Positions 1-5,028 of a stretch of DNA of 6,435 bases are shown here, piece by piece; position 1 is the first letter of the stretch, and each line of letters begins with the position of its first letter. The stretch is from Methyloligella sp. (GTDB lineage Bacteria > Pseudomonadota > Alphaproteobacteria > Rhizobiales > JALUTE01), in contig JALUTE010000052.1 of assembly GCA_027058255.1 (NCBI GenBank), positions 1-6,435 on the forward strand, given 5' to 3'. The position numbers were made by a program, and so were the translations under genes. The notes under the pieces were generated by a model, which did no database searches, had not been told where the DNA came from, and saw nothing but the letters and a program-made list of their open reading frames with translations.

Positions 1-162
1 CTTGATCCCATAGCCCGCATTGTAGCGCCGGCGCGAATCCGCCCAGCGGCTGTTGCGCTCCTCGAAGCCGGAGCCGAGCACGACCACATCGGTCCTGCGC
101 TCCGGCCCGCCGCGCGCCCCGCGGGCGATGGCCGTCGGAAAGCGGATTTCGTGAAACGCCAT
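1..162 (-). CDS. DUF2460 / TIGR02217 distal tail protein, GTA gp12-like (3' end outside window)
   Basis: Only the first 54 codons are present; the reading frame runs off the left edge. The translation starts MAFHEIRFPTAIARGARGG and continues with PERRTDVVVLGSGFEERNSR and WADSRRRYNAGYGIK. These are the hallmark N-terminal motifs of the DUF2460/TIGR02217 family (FHE.RFP, GGPERRT, LGSGFEERNSRW, RRRY.AGYG). In RcGTA this gene (g12) encodes the distal tail component at the tail tip, next to the baseplate-like hub proteins. The ATG at 162-160 is preceded by a GGAG motif about 6 nt upstream, which supports the start. It lies 59 bp downstream of the tape measure gene, the order seen in GTA clusters. 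Identity is recognised from memory of the family, and the remaining roughly three quarters of the protein cannot be assessed. Confidence 0.93.
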   Translation of the reverse strand, partial: MAFHEIRFPTAIARGARGGPERRTDVVVLGSGFEERNSRWADSRRRYNAGYGIK

Positions 163-221
163 GACCGTCTCCACTCCTGGTCTCGGCCCTGCTCCGTCCC
201 ATCCCGTCCCGTCATGCCCGC

Positions 222-806
222 TCAGAGGTTGCGTTGGCCGCGACTGACCGCACGCGCGAGCATGGCCGCGATCTGCGTCTCCGAACGGCGAAAGCCGTCC
301 ACGTCGGGCGTGCTCACATGAAAGGCGATGGAGATCGCGCGCCCGCCCCCCTCGGCGCGCACGCCAAGCCGCCCGTCCGGCCCGCGCGCGAGCGGCAGGA
401 TCGCCTCCGCGCCCTGCTCACCGGCAAGGCCGAGCCGGCCATCGGCAAGCGGAAAGCTCACCGGCGCCGCGATCACCCCGCCATGGGCGAAGGGCACGGG
501 CATGCCGCGGGCGAGAAGCCCTCCCTTGGCGAAGGGCGCGAGCCCGGAGAACAGCCCGTTGAAGGCCGCGCCGAGCGCGCTCTCCAGGGGTTTGAATGCC
601 GCTCGCAGCGCCATGCGCGAGAGGCTGAGGGCCAGCCCGCGCAACACGCCGTCGAGTTTCTGCCCCCTGAGAACGACGGCCTCGAAGGCGCCGGTGAGGC
701 TGCGCGCGAATTGCTGGCCGATCCGACCGACATCGGCCATCTCGCGGCGAAACCGGGTCAGATCCGCGCGAACGGGGACCACAAGGGGCTCGGCATCGTC
801 CAGCAT
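222..806 (-). CDS. Short tail tape measure protein, GTA gp11-like
   Basis: This 194-residue protein is the tape measure that sets tail length and occupies the tail tube lumen. Residues 1-60 form a charged helical N-terminus. Residues 63-95 are an amphipathic, Ala/Leu/Phe-rich segment (ALRAAFKPLESALGAAFNGL). Residues 93-143 hold the typical C-terminal tape-measure signature: AKGG and AHGGVI glycine motifs, then GEQGAEAILPL, a variant of the common GE.GPEAI.PL. The final stretch (STPDVDGFRRSETQIAAML, then ARAVSRGQRNL) is also characteristic of GTA gp11. The length is close to that of RcGTA gp11 and far below ordinary siphophage tape measures (often 600 residues or more), implying a short tail. 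A GAGGAG ribosome binding site lies 7 nt before the ATG. The gene follows the chaperone gene by 54 bp. There is no sign of truncation. Confidence 0.92.
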   Translation of the reverse strand: MLDDAEPLVVPVRADLTRFRREMADVGRIGQQFARSLTGAFEAVVLRGQKLDGVLRGLALSLSRMALRAAFKPLESALGAAFNGLFSGLAPFAKGGLLARGMPVPFAHGGVIAAPVSFPLADGRLGLAGEQGAEAILPLARGPDGRLGVRAEGGGRAISIAFHVSTPDVDGFRRSETQIAAMLARAVSRGQRNL

Positions 807-860
807 GGCGATCTCCTCGCGATCGGGTTGACATGAATGGCGCAGGCCACGCGGCCCTCG

Positions 861-1088
861 TCACCGGCGCGGGCGGGCCGCATCGGGAAAGCCACGCATC
901 AGGGCCTCGAGATCGGCGCGCGTCGGTGGCCCGTCGCCGCCATGCACCGTACCTGCAAGCCCTTCCAGCGCGGCGGCAAGCTCGCGGGGAGTCATCGCCC
1001 AGAAAGCCTCGGGCGGCAGGCGCAGGAGCCCGAGGCCGATGGCCATCGCCCGGCGCCAGGGAAAGGCGCGCACACCGGAATGGCTCAC
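861..1088 (-). CDS. Small phage tail assembly chaperone (TIGR02216 / TAC family), GTA g10.1-like
   Basis: This 75-residue protein starts at GTG (1088-1086) and overlaps the upstream gp10 stop codon as GTGA. An AGGGG ribosome binding site sits about 7 nt upstream of the GTG. After a short N-terminus the translation has FPWRRAMAIGLGLLRLPPEA, followed by FWAMTPRELAAALEGLAG. The pattern 'W..AM..GLG.LRL.P..FW.MTP.EL..AL.G' is the signature of the TIGR02216/Phage_TAC small chaperones. Members of this group are thought to bind the tape measure and recruit tail tube subunits during tail assembly. Position between gp10 and the tape measure fits that role. The frame stays open upstream through all of gp10 (to about 1568), so a longer automatic gene call would be wrong; the family signature begins only here. 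Identity is strong; the exact start is supported by the overlap and ribosome binding site. Confidence 0.9.
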   Translation of the reverse strand: MSHSGVRAFPWRRAMAIGLGLLRLPPEAFWAMTPRELAAALEGLAGTVHGGDGPPTRADLEALMRGFPDAARPRR

Positions 1089-1504
1089 GGCGCACCCCTT
1101 CGCTCTCGCGCGCCGCGCTCGCCCGCGCCCACCCCGTCCGCACCCTCTTGCGGACCCGGCGCGCCGAAGGTGGCCTCCAGCAGGCGCGCAACGATGGCCA
1201 CATAGCCCGCCGCGCCGCCTTCCACCTGCATGGCCGCCACCGCCTCGTCCCGCACGTCGCTTCCGGCGCCGCGCAGCCCCGCGGCGATGATGCGTATGGC
1301 ATCGCCTGCGCTCATGCGGCCCTGCTCGAAGCGCTCCGCCAATGCCAGGAGGTCCGTCTCGCCAAAGGCGCTCTCCAGCTCCGCCAGCGCGCCGAGGGTG
1401 AGACAGAGCACGCGCCGCTCGCCATCGAGCCACGCCTCGATTTCGCCGCGATGGTGATTGGCACGCCGCCCGGCCGCCGCCGCCGACCCTTGCTTCCCGC
1501 CCAT
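1085..1504 (-). CDS. GTA gp10 family protein (tail assembly)
   Basis: This 139-residue protein (140 if the adjacent GTG at 1507-1505 is used) belongs to the GTA gp10 family. Residues of about 18-100 are recognisable: RGEIEAWLDGERRVLCLTLG, then ALAELESAFG, then a segment rich in acidic residues and the repeat-like AGDAIRIIAAGLRGAG. The family's role is placed in tail assembly, between the tube protein and the chaperone/tape measure; its biochemical function is not well established. The C-terminal 25 residues are low-complexity Gly/Glu/Arg. Its ATG overlaps the major tail protein stop (TGATG), and no good ribosome binding site is visible upstream, so translation is probably coupled to that gene. 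Its own stop overlaps the GTG start of the chaperone, so three consecutive genes (1917 to 861) behave as one translational unit. Confidence 0.87.
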   Translation of the reverse strand: MGGKQGSAAAAGRRANHHRGEIEAWLDGERRVLCLTLGALAELESAFGETDLLALAERFEQGRMSAGDAIRIIAAGLRGAGSDVRDEAVAAMQVEGGAAGYVAIVARLLEATFGAPGPQEGADGVGAGERGARERRGAP

Positions 1505-1917
1505 CACAGCACGGTGAAGGTGAGCGGGCCGGCGGACTCGAGCGCCAGCTCGAAGGCGAGCTCGCCATCGTGACGGCCGGTATATTCGAGCGCGGTCACC
1601 TGGAACGCGCCCTGTATGGTGCCGAAATTGGGCACGATCACCTGCCAGTCGCGGATCGTCCCGTTGAAGAAAGCGCTGCGCACGGTCTCGTCCGATGCGG
1701 CATCCTTGAAGATCCCGGCGCCGCTCACCCGCGCGGTCTTGACGCCGGCGCCTGCGAGCAGCTCACGCCATTCTCCAACGGACTCGGCGTGGGTGATGTC
1801 CACCGTCTCCGCATTGAAGGCGAGGGATCGGGTGCGCAGCCCCGCAATGGTCGTGAAGGTGCCGGCCCCGTCGCTGTCCACCTTGAGCAGGAGATCCTTG
1901 CCTTTCTGTGCAACCAT
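1504..1917 (-). CDS. Major tail tube protein, TP901-1 family, GTA gp9-like
   Basis: This 137-residue protein is the subunit that stacks into the tail tube. The sequence follows the TP901-1-type major tail pattern: AQKGKDLLLKVDSDGAGTFT at the N-terminus, then a GLRTRSLAFNAETVDITHAE block (residues about 26-45), WRELLAGAGVKTARVSGAGI (about 50-69), PNFGTIQGAFQVTALEYTGR, and a C-terminus of HDGELAFELALESAGPLTFT. The beta-rich pattern and length fit the family (about 135-140 residues). An AAGAGGATAAGG purine-rich tract precedes the ATG and gives a good ribosome binding site, so this gene can be initiated independently of gp8, which ends 74 bp upstream. That matches the large copy number a tube protein needs. 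The stop codon overlaps the start of gp10. No defects are seen. Confidence 0.93.
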   Translation of the reverse strand: MVAQKGKDLLLKVDSDGAGTFTTIAGLRTRSLAFNAETVDITHAESVGEWRELLAGAGVKTARVSGAGIFKDAASDETVRSAFFNGTIRDWQVIVPNFGTIQGAFQVTALEYTGRHDGELAFELALESAGPLTFTVL

Positions 1918-1991
1918 GTCGCCTTATCCTCTTGCCAATGTCGCCGCTTGCGCGCGCCGGGGGCACGGCACCCGCCCGCGCGAGGCGGCAC

Positions 1992-2405
1992 TCACGGGGC
2001 CGGCTCCGTCACCGCGCGAAAGCGCAGCACGCCGTGAACGAGCTCGCCGTCCACGTCGCGGCGGGCCTCGGAGAAGACGTGCCTCAGATTGACCAGGCTG
2101 TGACCGGCGAGGGTGAGCGCCGCATCGTCGAGCACCGCGCGCACCGCATCCATGATGGCGAGGGCCTCCTTCTTGCCGCCACCCTCGGACCAGACATGGA
2201 TGGTCACCACATGCTCGGCTCCGCTCTCCGTGCCCGTCGACCAGTCGAGTACGCGGCTCGTGCCCAGGGTGACATAGGGAAATGCGGCGTCCTGCGGGGC
2301 CTCGTCATGGATGCGGGCACCTCCGAGAAGGCCGGTGAGAGTCGCATCGCCCGCCAGCGCGGCGAAGATCGCCTGCTGCAATGCCCAACTTGCATCGCTC
2401 GCCAT
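1992..2405 (-). CDS. DUF3168 tail terminator protein, GTA gp8-like
   Basis: This 137-residue protein is of the DUF3168 family, which caps the head-proximal end of the tail tube and joins it to the head closure complex. Recognisable motifs are an N-terminal helix with ALQQAIFAALAGDATLTGLL, then RIHDEAPQDAAFPYVTLG (residues about 31-48), an ..HVVTIHVWSEGGGKKEALAI.. block, and a C-terminal beta segment ending in HGVLRFRAVTE. The ATG is preceded by a near-consensus GGAGGTGA with 6 nt spacing; that site includes the stop codon of the small upstream ORF. This is the strongest ribosome binding site in the downstream half of the window. A 74-bp gap with no clear structure separates it from the major tail gene. 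Confidence 0.92.
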   Translation of the reverse strand: MASDASWALQQAIFAALAGDATLTGLLGGARIHDEAPQDAAFPYVTLGTSRVLDWSTGTESGAEHVVTIHVWSEGGGKKEALAIMDAVRAVLDDAALTLAGHSLVNLRHVFSEARRDVDGELVHGVLRFRAVTEPAP

Positions 2406-2416
2406 GTCTCACCTCC
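2406..2416 (-). promoter_or_regulatory. Ribosome binding site of the DUF3168 gene, containing the stop codon of the preceding ORF
   Basis: On the minus strand the bases 2416-2409 read GGAGGTGA, an almost complete anti-Shine-Dalgarno complement, followed by 5-6 nt and the ATG at 2405. The TGA at its end is the stop of the small Arg-rich ORF, so a ribosome finishing that ORF terminates on the initiation site of the next gene. This arrangement favours re-initiation. Confidence 0.75.
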
Positions 2417-2678
2417 GCTCGCCCGCAGAGCCTGGCAGAGCCCGCCCGCGCAGGAGGCGACGGGCAAGCGCGCGCCCGCGCCGGCAAGAGCGTTCCGGAA
2501 AACGCACGCGCATTTGCACGCGATCCCGACCAGCCACTCGGACCTCGGCCCGCGCCCCATCGACGCCGAGAAGCGCAAGCGCGCGGACGAGCTGGCCGGC
2601 GAGCCTTCTTGCCCGGCGCTCCAGCGCCTCTGTCACCTTGCGGGGCAGCCTGTTCCCCGCGGGCACCTTCCCGTGCAT
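2409..2678 (-). CDS. Small Arg-rich protein of unknown function in the HK97-gp10 / tail-completion slot
   Basis: This 89-residue ORF has no family I can name with confidence. It starts at an ATG overlapping the gp7 stop (TGATG), with an AAGGGG motif about 6 nt upstream, and ends inside the ribosome binding site of the DUF3168 gene. The exact tiling of start and stop signals argues that it is translated. About a quarter of the residues are Arg (23 of 89). Residues 10-37 look like an amphipathic helix (LPRKVTEALERRARRLAGQL), followed by a likely beta hairpin (ARAEVRVAGRDRVQMRVRF) and a basic tail with RGRALARRLLRGRAL. In many siphophages the gene between head closure and DUF3168 encodes an HK97 gp10-like neck or tail-completion protein of about 120-150 residues. 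RcGTA has no gene here as I recall. It may be a shortened or very divergent member of that family, or a decayed remnant; the high Arg content could partly reflect GC-rich drift. Confidence 0.62.
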   Translation of the reverse strand: MHGKVPAGNRLPRKVTEALERRARRLAGQLVRALALLGVDGARAEVRVAGRDRVQMRVRFPERSCRRGRALARRLLRGRALPGSAGERR

Positions 2679-3007
2679 CACAAGCCCCTTTCCTCGCACA
2701 GACAGTGCAGCCAGCGCCCGCGCTCGTCCTCGTCGCGCACGCTCAGGATGTGCAGTGCCCGGGCGCCCAGGCGAAAGCGCATCTCGGGCCGCACACCGGC
2801 GCGATGGCGGACCGTGACCGCAAAGCGCAGCCGCCCGGTCGTGCGATCGGCCTCATGGCGCTCATCGCCCGCAAGCGGCTGCACACGCGCCCAGAGCGTT
2901 GCCACCGCCTGCCAGGCGATGCTCGCCCCGCCGCCGCCATCGCTCGTGCGCACCGGCTCCTCGAGCACGAGGCGCTTGCGCAGGGCACCGATGCTCGCCG
3001 GGCTCAA
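2678..3007 (-). CDS. Head closure / head-tail adaptor protein (SPP1 gp16-like), GTA gp7-like
   Basis: This 109-residue protein matches the phage head-tail adaptor family that plugs the connector channel after DNA packaging. Typical features are the N-terminal RKRLVLEEPVRTSDGGGGAS block, then WQAVATLWARVQPLAGDERH (residues about 32-51), a TTGRLRFAVTVRHRAGVRPE segment and MRFRLGARALHILSVRDEDE, with RGRWLHCLCEE at the C-terminus. The start is TTG (3007-3005), which overlaps the gp6 stop as TTGA. A GGAGGG ribosome binding site at 3020-3015 is correctly spaced, so TTG is well supported. The stop codon overlaps the start of the next small ORF as TGATG. Length is normal for the family. Confidence 0.9.
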   Translation of the reverse strand: MSPASIGALRKRLVLEEPVRTSDGGGGASIAWQAVATLWARVQPLAGDERHEADRTTGRLRFAVTVRHRAGVRPEMRFRLGARALHILSVRDEDERGRWLHCLCEERGL

Positions 3008-3582
3008 AGCCGCGCCCTCCGGTAGGGCGCGAGCAGCGCACCGATGCCCTCGGGAATCTCGGCCCCGCGCTCGCCCACCAGAACCGGCTCGCGGCGCTCA
3101 TACCAGTGCGCCACCAGCAACAGGATTGCCTGGCGCAGGGGCGCAGGCACGTCCGCGGGCGCGGCGCCATAGCCTGCGGTAAAGACGATCTCGGCCCCAT
3201 TCGCCGCGCGCCCCACCGGCGGCCAGCTCACGCCTTGGCCGAGCACGATCCGCGCCGGGTCGCTCGCCGCATCCAGACTATAGCTCGCCGCTTCCAGCGT
3301 GGTTGCCGTATCGTCGGCCGCATAGGCGCGCACGGCGCTCACTGCCTGCACCGGGGCGATGGGCAGGGCGAGGCGGCGCGCCGCCGGCCATGCATCGCGC
3401 CACCAGGTCCAGGTCTGGGTGATGAAGGCGCGCGAGAGCGTGACCTCCAGATGCGTCCGGGCCGCCGTGATCAGCGTATTGATGAGCGTGTCCTCGTCCG
3501 TGGCATCGACACGCAGATGCGCCTTGGCCTCGGCGAGCGACACGGGCTCGCTCGCGGGGGCCGTTGTCAGGATCAATCCCAT
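3004..3582 (-). CDS. Head-tail connector protein (gp6-like, TIGR02215 / phi3626 gp6 family), GTA gp6
   Basis: This 192-residue protein is the adaptor ring that docks under the portal. The N-terminal PVSLAEAKAHLRVDATDEDT (residues about 13-32) followed by LINTLITAARTHLEVTLSRA and FITQTWTWW is the standard signature of gp6-type connectors (SLAEAK.HLRVD..DED..I..LI.AAR...E..L.RA...QTW). The C-terminal half contains the common GAEIVFTAGYG, P..LRQAILLLVAHWYERRE and PYRRARL elements. The ATG at 3582 has a GAGGA ribosome binding site at 3595-3591. That site directly follows the T-tract of an intrinsic terminator, so expression of this gene and everything downstream depends on read-through from the capsid transcript or on another promoter not visible here. 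The stop overlaps the TTG of the head closure gene. Confidence 0.93.
   Translation of the reverse strand: MGLILTTAPASEPVSLAEAKAHLRVDATDEDTLINTLITAARTHLEVTLSRAFITQTWTWWRDAWPAARRLALPIAPVQAVSAVRAYAADDTATTLEAASYSLDAASDPARIVLGQGVSWPPVGRAANGAEIVFTAGYGAAPADVPAPLRQAILLLVAHWYERREPVLVGERGAEIPEGIGALLAPYRRARL
3005..3020 (-). promoter_or_regulatory. Ribosome binding site that decides the TTG start of the head closure gene
   Basis: Minus-strand bases 3020-3015 read GGAGGG, followed by 7 nt and TTG at 3007-3005. Both the site and the start lie inside the last codons of the connector gene, whose TGA overlaps the TTG. The first strong family motif (RKRLVLEEP) begins only about 10 residues downstream, so there is no room for a later start. 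Confidence 0.7.
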
Positions 3583-3598
3583 GGGGCGTGTCCTCGGT

Positions 3599-3639
3599 AA
3601 AAAAGGGCCATCGCGGCGGGGGGAGCACCGCGATGGCCC
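3599..3639 (-). terminator. Intrinsic (Rho-independent) terminator / attenuator after the capsid gene
   Basis: On the minus strand a perfect 12-bp GC-rich stem, GGGCCATCGCGG (3639-3628) pairing with CCGCGATGGCCC (3616-3605), encloses an 11-nt loop. It is followed immediately by six T residues (3604-3599). Ten of the twelve stem pairs are G-C. This is a classical intrinsic terminator oriented with the gene cluster. It lies 89 bp after the capsid stop codon and ends 16 nt before the ATG of the connector gene. Because essential genes follow, it most likely acts as a partial terminator that lowers expression of downstream genes relative to capsid. Confidence 0.88.
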
Positions 3640-3676
3640 ATCGGCCCGGGAGGAGTGGGAGGAGGATCGGGCCGAT
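3640..3676 (-). repeat. Second hairpin upstream of the terminator, with polypyrimidine loop
   Basis: Bases 3640-3648 (ATCGGCCCG on the plus strand) and 3668-3676 (CGGGCCGAT) form a perfect 9-bp inverted repeat around a 19-nt loop. On the transcribed strand the loop is almost pure pyrimidine and contains two CCUCC runs. It abuts the terminator stem with no spacer, giving two stacked hairpins after the capsid gene. There is no T-tract after this one, so it is not itself a terminator. Possible roles are protecting the capsid mRNA 3' end from exonucleases or modulating the terminator; this is inference. Confidence 0.6.
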
Positions 3677-3728
3677 TGGCTCTGCGAGCCTCGGGCGCCC
3701 GCGCTGGCGGGGCCGCCGGCTCGGCCGA

Positions 3729-5015
3729 TCAGGCAACGCCGAACTTCAAGAGCTTGATGGCGTCGAAATCCTGCACCCCGCCGCCCACACGCTTGGTGGT
3801 GTAGAACAGCACATAGGGCTTGGAGGAGTAGGGATCGCGCAGAATGCGGATGCCGATCCGGTCCACCACCAGATAGCCGCGCCGGAAATCGCCGAAGGCG
3901 ATGGAGTAGCTGTCCGTCGCGATATTCGGCATGTCCTCGGACTCGGCGATGGGGAAGTTCATGAGGCTGGGCGGCGCGCCGGGGCTCGCGGGCGGCTGCC
4001 AGAGATAGTCGCCATTGGAGTCCTTGAACTTGCGGATCTCCGCCTGAACCGCGCGGTTCATCAGCCAGTGGGCGTTGGCGCGATAGCCGGCCTTGAGCGT
4101 GTAGACGAGGTCGATGAGATCGTCGCTCGGATTGGCCGCATCGAAGGCGCCGGCGGTGCCGGTGGCGCGATAGCCGATATTGCCCCAGCTCCAGCTCGCA
4201 TTGTCCACCTTGGTGTAGTTGAGCAGGCCGGTGGGCTTGTTGACGCCATCGCCATTGACGAAGGCGCCCCCCTCCTGGGCGGCGAATGCCTGCGCCACCT
4301 CCTCGGCGATCCAGGCGTCGATATCCACGGCGGAATCATCGAGCAGGGTCGAGGTCGCCGCCGGCATGGCATAGAGCTCGACGGTCGGGAAGGCGAGCTC
4401 GGCCAGCGTCGGCGAGGTGGTCTCGGGCCGCGCATCCGTCTCGCCGACCCAGCCCGTGCCGGGCCCCGAGACCGAGAAGGGCTTCTTGTAGATCGTGGCG
4501 CTCACCTGCCGATTGCCGGCGATCTGGCGAATGGGCGAGATGTCCTTGACCGCCTGCATGATGGTGCGCTCGGTGTCATCCGGGACCAGATAGCCGCCAT
4601 CGGGATTGGAGCCGGCCGACAGCGCCTTCTCCTCGAGGCGCAGGATGGGGCCGGTCTCGCCCTTGCGCACATAGGCGTCGAACGCCGCCTTGTGCTCACG
4701 GGCAAGGGCCGAGGAGCGCGGGCCGCTCGTGAGGGAGCGCGCCCCGATCTCCGGGCGCGCATGCTCCAGCGCCAGGGCGTCCATGAAGCGCTTTTGCTCG
4801 TCCAGCGCCGCATTGATGCGGGCGAGTTTCTCCTCGGTCACCACGTCGCTCGCCATGCGCTGCTCCAGCTCGGCGAGCCGCGCGTCATTGGTGTCCTTGA
4901 AGGCCTCGAAGGCCCGCATGAACTCGTCGAACACATCGGCCATCTCGGCGGGCGATGCGGCCTTGGTCTCGATCGCGTGCCGGCTCTGTTCACTCACGTG
5001 TTCGTTGGGATCCAT
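3729..5015 (-). CDS. Major capsid protein, HK97 fold, GTA gp5-like, with N-terminal scaffold segment
   Basis: This 428-residue protein forms the head shell. Residues 1-129 are a helical, charged, coiled-coil-like scaffold (delta) domain, for example VFDEFMRAFEAFKDTNDARL. The shell domain begins near KALSAGSNPDGGYLVP (130-145), the stretch that commonly marks the mature N-terminus of HK97-type GTA capsids, so cleavage by the adjacent protease is expected around here. Further HK97-fold motifs are the ..ISPIRQIAGNRQV.. helix region, ELYAMPAATSTLLDDSAVDI, GGAFVNGDGVNKPTGLLNY, and near the end FGDFRRGYLVVDRIGIRILR plus YVLFYTTKRVGGGVQDFDAI. I prefer the ATG at 5015, because AGAGG (5028-5024) lies 8 nt upstream. 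A GTG at 5024, overlapping the protease stop as GTGA, would add three residues. Two hairpins follow the stop, which fits the need for abundant capsid mRNA. Confidence 0.95.
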   Translation of the reverse strand: MDPNEHVSEQSRHAIETKAASPAEMADVFDEFMRAFEAFKDTNDARLAELEQRMASDVVTEEKLARINAALDEQKRFMDALALEHARPEIGARSLTSGPRSSALAREHKAAFDAYVRKGETGPILRLEEKALSAGSNPDGGYLVPDDTERTIMQAVKDISPIRQIAGNRQVSATIYKKPFSVSGPGTGWVGETDARPETTSPTLAELAFPTVELYAMPAATSTLLDDSAVDIDAWIAEEVAQAFAAQEGGAFVNGDGVNKPTGLLNYTKVDNASWSWGNIGYRATGTAGAFDAANPSDDLIDLVYTLKAGYRANAHWLMNRAVQAEIRKFKDSNGDYLWQPPASPGAPPSLMNFPIAESEDMPNIATDSYSIAFGDFRRGYLVVDRIGIRILRDPYSSKPYVLFYTTKRVGGGVQDFDAIKLLKFGVA

Positions 5016-5028
5016 GTCTTTCACCTCT
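5013..5028 (-). promoter_or_regulatory. Ribosome binding site of the capsid gene, overlapping the protease stop codon
   Basis: Minus-strand bases 5028-5021 read AGAGGTGA, where the final TGA is the protease stop. The ATG at 5015-5013 is 8 nt from the AGAGG core, an ideal distance, whereas the in-frame GTG at 5024 lies inside the site. This favours the ATG as the main start and suggests re-initiation by ribosomes leaving the protease gene. Confidence 0.65.

Noticed and set aside
163..221. Repeated GTCCC/ATCCC units in the gap between tape measure and gp12
   Set aside because: The units are only five or six bases and occur a few times; this is ordinary low-complexity GC-rich sequence, not a CRISPR or regulatory repeat.
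861..1568. A 235-codon minus-strand ORF spanning gp10 and the chaperone
   Set aside because: Only the last 75 codons carry family signal (TIGR02216 type). The upstream part is the -1 shadow of gp10, rich in Arg and Gly, so I annotate the chaperone from the GTG at 1088.
1918..1991. Possible terminator in the 74-bp gap between gp8 and the major tail gene
   Set aside because: Only short, imperfect GC-rich inverted repeats are present and there is no T-tract on the transcribed strand.
1908..3182. A 424-codon plus-strand ORF antisense to gp6, gp7 and gp8
   Set aside because: It crosses several well-supported minus-strand genes, has no family motif, and its composition is that of a shadow frame.
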